The notes beneath the pieces were generated by a model. That model did no database searches. It was not told the origin of the DNA and saw only the letters and a list, made by a program, of their open reading frames with translations. Shown one piece after another: positions 1 through 5,662 of a DNA stretch of 6,174 nucleotides. The position numbers and the translations under genes were made by a program. This DNA comes from Oscillospiraceae bacterium (GTDB taxonomy: Bacteria > Bacillota > Clostridia > Oscillospirales > Oscillospiraceae), in contig CADCLH010000121.1 of assembly GCA_902802215.1 (NCBI GenBank), forward strand, positions 1 to 6,174, written 5' to 3'. The first letter of the stretch is position 1, and each line of letters begins with the position of its first letter.

Positions 1-381
1 TTTCTGGTGATGACCGCAGGCCTCGCCTGCGCGGCCGGTTACGTCGCGATCGCCCTGCTGTTCACGCTCATCGCGTCCGGCGTCATGCTCCTGCTCTCTC
101 TCGTGCCGATGAGCTGCGACCGCTTTCTCGCCCTGCATATCACGGTTCCCGAATCGCTGCACTTTGCCGACGCCTTCGACGACCTGTTCGAGCGGTACAC
201 GAAGAGCCGGAAGCTCGTGAAGGCGAAGACCTCCAACATGGGAAGTCTGTATAAGCTGGAGTACAAAATCGAAATGAAGGACCCCACCGCCGTGCAGGAG
301 TTTCTGGACGCCCTGCGCTGCCGGAACGGGAATCTCGAAATCGCCGTTCTGAACAACAATGAAGAAGGAGAAGCATTATGA
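1..381 (+). CDS. DUF4956 domain-containing membrane protein, C-terminal part
   Basis: The reading frame is open from the left edge, so this is the 3' end of a longer gene; the GTG at 7 is not its real start. The visible part begins with a hydrophobic stretch of about 30 residues (roughly residues 5-37 of the fragment, ending LLLSLVP), probably the last one or two membrane helices. A soluble tail of about 85 residues follows. The tail contains AFDDLFERYTKS, KTSNMGSLYKLEYKI and LRCRNGNLEIAV, which I recognise as the conserved C-terminal end of DUF4956 proteins. The biochemical role of the family is unknown. Its members commonly sit beside VTC-type polyphosphate polymerase and CotH genes, so a role in envelope or polyphosphate-linked biology is inference. 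The stop codon overlaps the start of the next gene by 4 nt (ATGA), indicating one operon with translational coupling. Confidence 0.8.
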   Translation, partial: FLVMTAGLACAAGYVAIALLFTLIASGVMLLLSLVPMSCDRFLALHITVPESLHFADAFDDLFERYTKSRKLVKAKTSNMGSLYKLEYKIEMKDPTAVQEFLDALRCRNGNLEIAVLNNNEEGEAL

Positions 382-1772
382 AAAAGTCTTTGAAGATCAC
401 GCTCGTCGGCGCGCTTGCGCTCTTTATGCTGGGCGGCTGCGGGGCCGCTCCCGCAGGCTCGGCCGGGACTGTGCTGACCGCCCCGCTGTCGGCTTCCGCG
501 TCGGACGCCGCGGTGTCCAACCGCGACGCCTCGGGCGAGTACGATGCCTCCGAAGCCCTTACGCTCGCCCCGGACGGCGACCTGACGATCACGAAAGCCG
601 GTACCTACATCCTCTCCGGCGAATACAAAGGCATGATCGTGGTCGAGGCCGGCGAGGAGGACAAGGTCCAGCTCGTGCTGGGAAATGCCACGATCACCAA
701 CGAAAACGGCCCCGCGATCTATGTCCGCAGCGCGGACAAGGTCTTTCTCACCGCGGCGGAGGGCACGGTCAACACGATCTCCGACGGCTCGGATTACACC
801 CTCACCGACGGCGACGCCACGCTGGACGCGGCCGTGTTCAGCCGGGACGATCTCACGATCAACGGCTCCGGCAGCCTGACGATCAACGGCAATTACAAAC
901 ATGCGGTTGTTTCAAAGGATGACCTCGTGATCACGGCGAAGGACCTGAGCGTGAACGCGCAAAACGTCGGCCTGAACGGCAAGGACTCCGTCAGTCTCTC
1001 GGAAGCGGCGGTCAGCATCACGGCCGGAAGCGACGGCATCCGCTCGGACAACGACACCGACGCGGACAAGGGCGTTGTCTCTGTCGTCGATTCCGCGATC
1101 CGCATCACGGCGGGCAGCGACGGCATCCAAGCGGCCCGTTCCATTGAGATCGACGGATGCTCCTGTGAGATCGACGCGGAAGACGACGCCATCCACGCGG
1201 ACGGGTCGGTCGCCATCCGCAGAGGCAGCTTCACGATCACCTGCGGGGACGACGCCATCCACGCGGACGAGAAGGTCGAGATCTCCGGCGGCACGCTGAC
1301 CGTCACGGGCCGCGAGGGGATCGAGGCGACCTGCATCCTGATCAGCGGCGGGGACATCACGATCACAGCCTCGGACGACGGCATCAACGCTGCGCGCAAG
1401 TCCTCCGCGTACACGCCGACCGTGGAGATCACCGGCGGCACGCTGACCATCACGATGGGCGCGGGCGATACCGACGGCATCGACTCCAACGGCGATATCA
1501 TCATCACCGGCGGCACCGTCAGCGTCAACGGCAATTCCTGTTTTGACTACGACGGGACCGCGACCTTCACCGGCGGCACGGTCTACGTCAACGGCCAGCA
1601 GGTCACCACGCTTCCCAACCAGCTGATGGGCGGCCGCGGCGGCATGATGGGCGGCCAGGGCGGCTTCGGCGGCATGGGCGGCCAGAGCGGCACGGACGGA
1701 CAAGGCGGCTTCGGCGGCAAACACGGCGGGCAGGGAGGCTTTGGCGGAGGCCCCGGAGGGGGACGCCCCTGA
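378..1772 (+). CDS. Surface lipoprotein with parallel beta-helix, carbohydrate-binding domain-containing (DUF4353/Cthe_2159-like)
   Basis: This 464-residue protein starts at an ATG with a good SD (GAAGGAG at 364-370, 7 nt upstream). It has a lipoprotein signal peptide: MKK, a hydrophobic core and the lipobox LGGC with Cys21, so it should be lipid-anchored on the outer face of the membrane. Residues 22-55 form an Ala/Ser-rich linker. From about 56 to 410 the chain consists of repeated short beta-strand rungs such as LTITKAGTYILSG, SDGIRSDND, EDDAIHADGSVAI, GDDAIHADEKVEI and ISGGDITITASDDGINA. The spacing is about 20-22 residues, and acidic turns could bind calcium. This is the pattern of the Cthe_2159-like family, whose C. 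thermocellum founder is a beta-helix protein reported to bind plant polysaccharides. Residues 417-464 are a Gly-rich tail. No catalytic residues can be assigned, so binding rather than cleavage is the safer call. The true ligand is unknown; a structural or signalling role beside the neighbouring sensor kinase is possible. Confidence 0.85.
   Translation: MKKSLKITLVGALALFMLGGCGAAPAGSAGTVLTAPLSASASDAAVSNRDASGEYDASEALTLAPDGDLTITKAGTYILSGEYKGMIVVEAGEEDKVQLVLGNATITNENGPAIYVRSADKVFLTAAEGTVNTISDGSDYTLTDGDATLDAAVFSRDDLTINGSGSLTINGNYKHAVVSKDDLVITAKDLSVNAQNVGLNGKDSVSLSEAAVSITAGSDGIRSDNDTDADKGVVSVVDSAIRITAGSDGIQAARSIEIDGCSCEIDAEDDAIHADGSVAIRRGSFTITCGDDAIHADEKVEISGGTLTVTGREGIEATCILISGGDITITASDDGINAARKSSAYTPTVEITGGTLTITMGAGDTDGIDSNGDIIITGGTVSVNGNSCFDYDGTATFTGGTVYVNGQQVTTLPNQLMGGRGGMMGGQGGFGGMGGQSGTDGQGGFGGKHGGQGGFGGGPGGGRP
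1182..1269 (+). repeat. 22-bp exact direct repeat, one beta-helix rung apart
   Basis: Bases 1182-1203 recur exactly at 1248-1269, an offset of 66 bp or 22 codons. Both copies encode DDAIHAD (residues 269-275 and 291-297) in the same frame. This is consistent with duplication of one helical rung within the lipoprotein gene. The surrounding rungs have diverged, so it is a coding repeat rather than a mobile or satellite element. Confidence 0.75.
1626..1769 (+). other. Gly-rich low-complexity C-terminal tail of the beta-helix lipoprotein
   Basis: This stretch encodes residues 417-464, made almost wholly of short units such as GGQGGFGG, GGMGG and GGKHGG, with single Arg, Lys, His, Gln and Phe residues. 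The DNA is correspondingly biased (runs of GGC GGC/CAG/TTC) and internally repetitive, so replication slippage could vary its length. The tail follows the last predicted rung directly and runs to the stop codon. It has no LPXTG-type or other anchor signal. It may be a flexible spacer or wall-interacting segment; its function is not known. Confidence 0.7.
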
Positions 1773-1781
1773 CAGAAAACA

Positions 1782-1814
1782 AATCGGGACCCGGATCATT
1801 TCCGGGTCCCGGTT
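1782..1814. terminator. Bidirectional intrinsic terminator between convergent genes
   Basis: The 10-bp arm GGGACCCGGA (1786-1795) is perfectly complementary to TCCGGGTCCC (1801-1810) across a 5-nt loop (TCATT). Pairing can extend outward through C1785/G1811, a G-U-type pair and two A-T pairs, to 1782/1814. A T-rich run follows on the plus strand (CTGTTTTTAT, 1816-1825). Read on the minus strand, the other side gives ATTTGTTTT. The hairpin sits in the 54-bp gap between the stop codons of the lipoprotein gene and the histidine kinase gene, where it can stop transcription from both sides. Confidence 0.88.
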
Positions 1815-1826
1815 CTGTTTTTATCT

Positions 1827-3104
1827 TCAGCGCAGCGGCAGCTCTGCCGTCACCGTCAGCGAAACGCCGTCTTCGGACTCCGCGTGGATCGTCCCCCCGT
1901 GCGCTTCGGTCACGGCCTTCGCGATCGCGAGCCCCAGACCGAAGCCGCCGGATTCCGAATTGCGGGAGCGATCCTCCCGGGTGAAGCGCTCGAACAGCCG
2001 ATCCGCATCGCCCTTTTCCATGGGCGGCGTGCTGTTTCTGACAAGGAGACGGGCGTTTCTGCCGGCCCGTTCAAGCGTCAGCTCCACCGTTCCGCCCTCC
2101 GTCGAGTATTTCATGGCGTTGTCCAGCAGGATGGAGACCAGCTTTCCGAGCGCCTTTTCATCGCCGCTGACACGCAGCCCGGGCGCGACGGAGGCGGAAA
2201 AGCGCTTGCCCTTCGCGAGCGCGAGCGACTGGAAGGACTGCGCGGTTTCGTCCACGAGCTCGGACAGGGAGAAGTCCTGCATTTGCAGCGCGGGGCTTTC
2301 CTCCTCCATTTTGGACAGGTAGATCAGATCTTCCGTGAGCTCGGCCAGCCGGCTCGTCTGCCTTCGGATATCCGCGATCCACTCGTTTTCCCCGTCCAGC
2401 TCGGACTCCAGCACGTCCGCGTCGGCCCGGATGATCGTGATCGGCGTTTTCAGCTCGTGCCCGGCGTCCGTGATGAAGCGCTTCTGCTTTTCGTAGCTCT
2501 CCGCGATCGGACGCACGATCCGCCCGGAAAACACCAGCAGGAGCAGAAAGACCGCGAGCGTGCCGCCGAGCGAGATGCCGATGCTGGCGTACAGGGAATC
2601 GCGGAAGGTCGCGAGCTCCCGCTGGCAGTTGAGGAAGACCAGCATGGTTTCCCCGTCGCAGGCCGTGCGGCAATAGCGGTATTGGTCGGCAAAGCCCTTT
2701 TCCCGCCCGGAGGCGTACACCAGCTCCGCGAAGGCGGCGGCTTCTTCCTCGCTCAGAGAGGCGAGGTTGTCCAGATTGATGCGGGAGAGACTGCCGTCGG
2801 AGAACCACGCCGCGAAAAAGCGGGATTGGTAGGCCAGCTCTCCGCTGCCGCCGCGTCTTTCGCCGGAGGGACCGCCGCCTCCGCCGTTCGGCGGAGTCTT
2901 CATGTCCGAAGGCCGATCCTGCGCCCGGAACATCTGTCGGGGAAAGGAGCCGTTGTTATCCGCAAGGATCTGTAACGTGCGGTCGGCGTCGCTGACCAGA
3001 CTGCGGTAGCTGAGCGCGTTGATCGCGCCGATCAGGACGAGCAGCACGAGGAAGACCGCGGCGAGCGCGGCGGCGATGAACTTTTTCCGGAGCTTTCGTA
3101 TCAT
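1827..3104 (-). CDS. Membrane sensor histidine kinase (two-component system, CiaH/BaeS-like architecture)
   Basis: This 425-residue kinase should autophosphorylate on His and pass the phosphate to the adjacent response regulator. It has a first membrane helix at about 9-31, an extracytoplasmic segment at about 32-171, a second helix at about 172-193, and then the kinase core. The H-box is KRFITDAGHELKTP, with His216 as phosphoacceptor. The N-box is LLDNAMKYS (Asn329), the F-box-like motif is LFERFTRED (370-378), and the G-box is SGGFGLGLA (385-393). The linker between the second helix and the H-box is only about 13 residues, too short for a full HAMP domain. The sensor segment has a Gly-rich stretch (73-89) and three Cys residues (145, 149, 160). 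The start ATG overlaps the regulator's stop (ATGA) and has an SD GGAGG (3112-3116 on the complement) 7 nt upstream. The stimulus is unknown; an envelope signal is inferred. Confidence 0.93.
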   Translation of the reverse strand: MIRKLRKKFIAAALAAVFLVLLVLIGAINALSYRSLVSDADRTLQILADNNGSFPRQMFRAQDRPSDMKTPPNGGGGGPSGERRGGSGELAYQSRFFAAWFSDGSLSRINLDNLASLSEEEAAAFAELVYASGREKGFADQYRYCRTACDGETMLVFLNCQRELATFRDSLYASIGISLGGTLAVFLLLLVFSGRIVRPIAESYEKQKRFITDAGHELKTPITIIRADADVLESELDGENEWIADIRRQTSRLAELTEDLIYLSKMEEESPALQMQDFSLSELVDETAQSFQSLALAKGKRFSASVAPGLRVSGDEKALGKLVSILLDNAMKYSTEGGTVELTLERAGRNARLLVRNSTPPMEKGDADRLFERFTREDRSRNSESGGFGLGLAIAKAVTEAHGGTIHAESEDGVSLTVTAELPLR

Positions 3105-3775
3105 GCTCTGGCCTCCAGATAGTATCCGAGACCGCGCTGGGCCTTGATCTCGATATCCGCGTCGATCCCCTTGAGCTTCTTGCGCAGCGTGGAGATATAC
3201 ACCCAGACGATGTTCAGCTCCGCCTCGCTGTCATAGCCCCAGATGCGGTCCATAAAGGCCTCGGTGGAGACGAGCTTGCGGGGATTGCGCATCAGCATCT
3301 CCATCATCTGAAATTCCTTCCCGGCGAGCTTGGTGCTCCCGCCCGGGCCGGTGAGATCGTAGCTTGCGCAGTCGAGCGTGACGGCGCCGAAGGAGATGGT
3401 CTTGTCCGGCTGAACGGACAGAAGGCGCGTCATCGCGCGGATGCGGGCCAGCAGCTCCTTCATGTCGAAGGGCTTGGTCAGGTAATCGTTGGCCCCGCTG
3501 TCGAGACCCGCGACCCGGTCGTCGATCTCGCCCCTGGCGGTGAGCAGCAGCACCGGCGTGCTGTCGCCCCGCGCGCGCATCTGCCGGAGCACCTCGAAGC
3601 CGTCCGCTTTCGGCATCATCACGTCCAGGATCGCGCCGTCGTAGTTCTCCGTGGCGAGATAGTCCAGCGCGGCCTGTCCGTCATAGACCACGTCGACGGA
3701 ATAGTTGTTCTTGCGGAGGATCGTCGAAACGGCCCGGGCCAGGGATTTTTCATCTTCGGCATATAGAAGTCTCAT
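3101..3775 (-). CDS. OmpR/PhoB-family response regulator (CiaR-like)
   Basis: This 224-residue DNA-binding response regulator is the partner of the kinase gene downstream. The receiver domain (about 1-115) has acidic residues Glu7-Asp8, phosphoacceptor Asp51 in AILDVMMP, Thr79 in LLLTAR, Tyr98 and Lys101 in DYLTKPF. The C-terminal winged helix (about 128-222) contains LAGKEFQMMEMLM, IWGYDSEAELNIVWVYISTLRKKLKG and RGLGYYLEA, the OmpR-type pattern. From memory, the C-terminal half resembles streptococcal CiaR. I chose the ATG at 3775, giving MRLLYAEDE. The SD GAGGTGA (complement of 3781-3787) lies 5 nt upstream of it. The alternative GTG at 3784 would lie inside that SD and add only three residues. 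The gene is divergent from the glycosidase gene, and the shared intergenic region holds a direct repeat that this regulator probably binds. Confidence 0.94.
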   Translation of the reverse strand: MRLLYAEDEKSLARAVSTILRKNNYSVDVVYDGQAALDYLATENYDGAILDVMMPKADGFEVLRQMRARGDSTPVLLLTARGEIDDRVAGLDSGANDYLTKPFDMKELLARIRAMTRLLSVQPDKTISFGAVTLDCASYDLTGPGGSTKLAGKEFQMMEMLMRNPRKLVSTEAFMDRIWGYDSEAELNIVWVYISTLRKKLKGIDADIEIKAQRGLGYYLEARA

Positions 3776-3793
3776 CGGCTTCACCTCAATCCC

Positions 3794-3802
3794 AATATAC
3801 CA
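3794..3802 (-). promoter_or_regulatory. Possible extended -10 promoter for the two-component operon
   Basis: On the minus strand the sequence reads TGGTATATT, which fits an extended -10 (TGn followed by TATATT, with TATATT the complement of 3794-3799). No good -35 lies 17 nt upstream (ATGAAA). Transcription would start about 12 nt before the chosen ATG, leaving barely enough leader for the SD. The call is therefore tentative. Confidence 0.35.
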
Positions 3803-3830
3803 CGGCCGGGCAAAAATTTCATCTGTTTTG

Positions 3831-3850
3831 TTTAAGGTTGCTTTAGGGTT
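3831..3850 (+). promoter_or_regulatory. Direct-repeat operator for an OmpR-family regulator (CiaR-box-like)
   Basis: TTTAAGGTT (3831-3839) is followed after GC by TTTAGGGTT (3842-3850), giving an 11-bp period, one turn of DNA. OmpR-family dimers bind such tandem half-sites. Streptococcal CiaR recognises TTTAAG-N5-TTTAAG, and this site matches it with one mismatch (TTTAAG-N5-TTTAGG). It lies in the divergent region between the regulator gene and the glycosidase gene, where a -35 box for the latter would be. That placement suits activation of the right-hand operon and possibly autoregulation. Binding by the adjacent regulator is inferred. Confidence 0.6.
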
Positions 3851-3857
3851 CGCCGGG

Positions 3858-3863
3858 TATCAT
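3858..3863 (+). promoter_or_regulatory. -10 box of a probably activator-dependent promoter for the glycosidase operon
   Basis: TATCAT lies 7 nt downstream of the direct repeat. The hexamer 17 nt upstream (AGGTTG, 3835-3840) is a poor -35 and falls inside the repeat, as expected where a response regulator replaces -35 contacts. A start near 3870 would give a leader of about 26 nt containing the SD AAGGAGG (3881-3887). Confidence 0.5.
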
Positions 3864-3895
3864 AGGCACAGAAACACAAAAAGGAGGAACCCCGC

Positions 3896-4828
3896 ATGAG
3901 AAAGAAGCATCACGTGTTCCTGCCGGCGTTTCTGTGCGCGCTCCTGCTCTTCACCGTCTATGTGCTGCTCGACACCTTTGTCATCGAGCGGAGGCTGGAG
4001 GCGGTGACAGAGCCGCAGACCGTGAGCGCACCGGTCGAAGACAAGACAGATACGCCGGTCGCTTTGCGGCTTGCCGCCTCGCCGGAAGAAAACGCGGAGA
4101 CCGTGATAACGGAGAACAGCTATCACGACGGGAACATCTCCGTCGAGATCACCGAGGAACGCGTCGGGGACACCACCGTGTACGTCGCGGATGTGCATCT
4201 CGCCTCCGCGGACCATCTGAAGACCGCGTTTGCCGACAACACCTATGGGCGGAACGTCACGGACACGACGTCCGATATTGCCGAATCCGTGGACGCCATC
4301 CTCGCCGTCAACGGCGATTTCTACGGCGCGCAGCAGGAAGGCTATGTGATCCGGGGCGGCGTCCTCTACCGAAGCGCCGCCAAAAAGGGCGCGGAGGATC
4401 TGGTGATCTATGCCGACGGCAGCTTCGGGATCATCCGGGAAGCGGAGATCACGGCGCAGGAGCTTTTGGAGAGCGGCGCGCGGGATGTGCTCAGCTTCGG
4501 CCCCGCGCTGGTCGAAAACGGCGAGATCTCCGTCTCGGTCAATGACGAGGTGGGCCGCGCGAAGGCCAGCAATCCGCGCACCGCGATCGCCGTGATCGAC
4601 GAGCTCCATGTTCTGCTTGTCGTCTCGGACGGGCGGACCAAGGAAAGCGAGGGACTGAGCCTGTACGAACTGGCCGCCTTTCTGCAAAGCAAGGGCGTGC
4701 AGACGGCCTACAATCTGGACGGCGGCGGCTCGTCCACGATGGTGTTCAACGGCCGGGTCGTCAACAACCCGACTTCGGGCAGAGGCATCAAAGAGAGGAG
4801 CGTGAGCGACATTGTATACATCGGATAA
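3896..4828 (+). CDS. Membrane-anchored phosphodiester glycosidase family protein (NAGPA domain)
   Basis: This 310-residue protein has a short basic N-terminus and one hydrophobic helix (about 7-28). No clear signal peptidase site is visible, so it is probably an N-terminal membrane anchor with the rest outside the cell. Residues about 30-70 form a linker. The catalytic-type domain (about 75-310) carries the family hallmarks VNGDFYG (138-144), NPRTAIAVID (226-235), NLDGGGSSTM (273-282) and IKERSVSDIVYI (298-309). The family is named after the lysosomal uncovering enzyme that removes GlcNAc from phosphodiester-linked mannose; bacterial members are thought to act on sugar-phosphodiester bonds in exopolysaccharides or wall polymers. 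The real substrate here is unknown. The start ATG has a strong SD (AAGGAGG, 8 nt upstream). The gene probably responds to the adjacent two-component system through the direct-repeat site. Its 3' end overlaps the next gene by 17 bp. Confidence 0.92.
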   Translation: MRKKHHVFLPAFLCALLLFTVYVLLDTFVIERRLEAVTEPQTVSAPVEDKTDTPVALRLAASPEENAETVITENSYHDGNISVEITEERVGDTTVYVADVHLASADHLKTAFADNTYGRNVTDTTSDIAESVDAILAVNGDFYGAQQEGYVIRGGVLYRSAAKKGAEDLVIYADGSFGIIREAEITAQELLESGARDVLSFGPALVENGEISVSVNDEVGRAKASNPRTAIAVIDELHVLLVVSDGRTKESEGLSLYELAAFLQSKGVQTAYNLDGGGSSTMVFNGRVVNNPTSGRGIKERSVSDIVYIG

Positions 4829-5192
4829 GCCTGTTTCAGAGAGAAGCTACGCCGCCGTCATAAGGGCCTATCTGCTCTCGGCGGTATTATGCGCCCTCTT
4901 CGGCGCGGTCTACGAGCTGTTCAGCCACGAGGTCTGGTCCTGTTTCATGATTGGCGCCTTCGCTCTCCCGCTGCTGCTCGGCGCGATCCCGTTTTTCCTG
5001 CTGCGAATGCGCGGGAAGCCCTTTCCCGGCAGGGCCGCCGAGCTTGTCCACGCGGGCGTGGCCGCGCTGACCGTCGGGAGCATCCTGCAAGGCGCGCTGG
5101 AGATCTACGGGACGAGCAATCCGCTCACCGCGGTCTATTGGGCGGCGGGAGGCGCGCTGGTTTCCGTCGGATGGCTGCTGACGCTCAGATAG
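4812..5192 (+). CDS. Small four-helix membrane protein of unknown function
   Basis: This 126-residue protein has four predicted membrane helices at about 15-35, 43-65, 78-98 and 104-124, with short polar loops (for example RMRGKPFPGR at 65-74) and a short hydrophilic N-terminus. I do not recognise a named family. The start is unusual: the frame opens at a TTG at 4812, an in-frame stop lies just upstream (TGA at 4803-4805), and no ATG or GTG occurs before the second helix. A GAGGAG SD at 4795-4800 is 11 nt upstream. The gene overlaps the glycosidase gene by 17 bp in another frame, so it is very likely cotranscribed and translationally coupled. It may act with the glycosidase at the membrane, as a partner or in stress adaptation, but this is inferred only from position. 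No clear terminator follows it. Confidence 0.75.
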   Translation: MYTSDKPVSERSYAAVIRAYLLSAVLCALFGAVYELFSHEVWSCFMIGAFALPLLLGAIPFFLLRMRGKPFPGRAAELVHAGVAALTVGSILQGALEIYGTSNPLTAVYWAAGGALVSVGWLLTLR

Positions 5193-5247
5193 CTCGCTCT
5201 CGCAGGATCGCGGCCGTTTACGCAAAGCTGCGGCTGTCATTTGGGGC

Positions 5248-5276
5248 TTGACAGTGTTAAATATATTTGATACAAT
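5248..5276 (+). promoter_or_regulatory. Near-consensus sigma-A promoter of the marR-gpx operon
   Basis: A perfect -35 (TTGACA, 5248-5253) is followed after exactly 17 bp by TACAAT (5271-5276), one mismatch from the -10 consensus. A start near 5283 would give a leader of about 26 nt holding the SD GGAGGG (5297-5302), 6 nt before the ATG at 5309. The AT-rich spacer contrasts sharply with the GC-rich surroundings. Such a strong promoter usually needs a repressor, which fits the inverted repeat lying over its -10. Confidence 0.9.
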
Positions 5277-5282
5277 ATATTT
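5259..5282. promoter_or_regulatory. Palindromic operator overlapping the -10, probable MarR-family autoregulatory site
   Basis: AAATATATT (5259-5267) and AATATATTT (5274-5282) are perfect inverted 9-bp arms separated by 6 bp (TGATAC). The palindrome spans the 3' part of the promoter spacer and all of the -10 box, so a bound dimer would block RNA polymerase. MarR/OhrR dimers typically bind AT-rich palindromes of this size next to their own gene. The cognate repressor should be the product of the following gene, which is broken in this sequence. Confidence 0.75.
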
Positions 5283-5308
5283 GCACAAAATAAAGCGGAG
5301 GGAAAAGG

Positions 5309-5660
5309 ATGGAATACGATGATCAGGAAGCGATGAAGCTGATAAACCAGCTGTGCTTTCCGCTCTATGCCGCGGCTCGGCATGTGACGGGGCTCTATAC
5401 GCCCGTTCTGAAACCGCTGGGGCTTACCTATACGCAGTACATCGTTTTTCTTGTCCTGTGGGAAAAGGACGGCCTTACCGTCGGCGAGGCGCGTCGTCGC
5501 CATCACACTGACGGAAGCGGGCCGCGCCCTGCGGGAGAAGGCGAAGGACGTCCCCGCGAAGGTCGCGGGCTGTATTGACCTGCCGCCGGAAAAAGCGCAG
5601 ACGCTGTACGGTCTGCTGTATGAATTGCTGGAAAACCAAAAGAACAGGGAAGGAGCATAA
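5309..5660 (+). pseudogene. MarR-family transcriptional regulator, disrupted by an internal deletion and frameshift
   Basis: The first frame (5309 to about 5488, SD GGAGGG) gives 60 residues of a typical MarR/OhrR-type N-terminus: LCFPLYAAARHVTGLYTP, then LGLTYTQYIVFLVLWEKDGLTVGE. Beyond this the frame turns into Arg-rich nonsense and stops at 5576-5578. The family sequence resumes in another frame from about 5487 (RRVVAITLTEAGRALREKA, then LPPEKAQTLYGLLYELLEN) to the TAA at 5658-5660. The two halves total about 117 residues against the usual 145-150. The missing 30-35 residues are those that normally hold the second helix of the helix-turn-helix, the recognition helix and the wing. The product should therefore not bind DNA. 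The Cys in LCFPLY (residue 16) matches the N-terminal region where OhrR-type sensors carry their redox Cys. No slippery heptamer is present, and a frameshift alone would not restore the lost residues. Assembly error is the main alternative. Confidence 0.85.
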
Positions 5661-5662
5661 AC

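Noticed and set aside
39..902. Long open frame on the minus strand opposite the DUF4956 and lipoprotein genes
   Set aside because: The predicted protein is Arg/Gly/Val/Asp-rich with no recognisable family, runs across two well-supported plus-strand genes, and is explained by GC-rich codon bias. Similar antisense frames at 893-1534, 912-1799 and 3860-4687 were rejected for the same reason.
1884..2975. 363-codon open frame on the plus strand opposite the histidine kinase gene
   Set aside because: Its composition is typical of an antisense shadow (Arg, Gly, Leu, Val, Asp rich) with no motifs. The opposite strand carries complete kinase H, N and G boxes.
3776..3784. Alternative GTG start (at 3784) for the response regulator
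   Set aside because: The GTG lies within the GAGGTGA Shine-Dalgarno sequence that properly serves the ATG at 3775, and the ATG start gives the usual family N-terminus.
5193..5247. Possible terminator between the small membrane protein gene and the marR promoter
   Set aside because: Only short GCGGC/GCCG pairings are visible, without a stable stem or T-run. Readthrough into the marR-gpx genes cannot be excluded.
5480..5500. Programmed ribosomal frameshift as the explanation for the marR break
   Set aside because: There is no slippery heptamer or stimulatory structure. A frameshift would still leave the protein without its recognition helix and wing, so real sequence loss is required.
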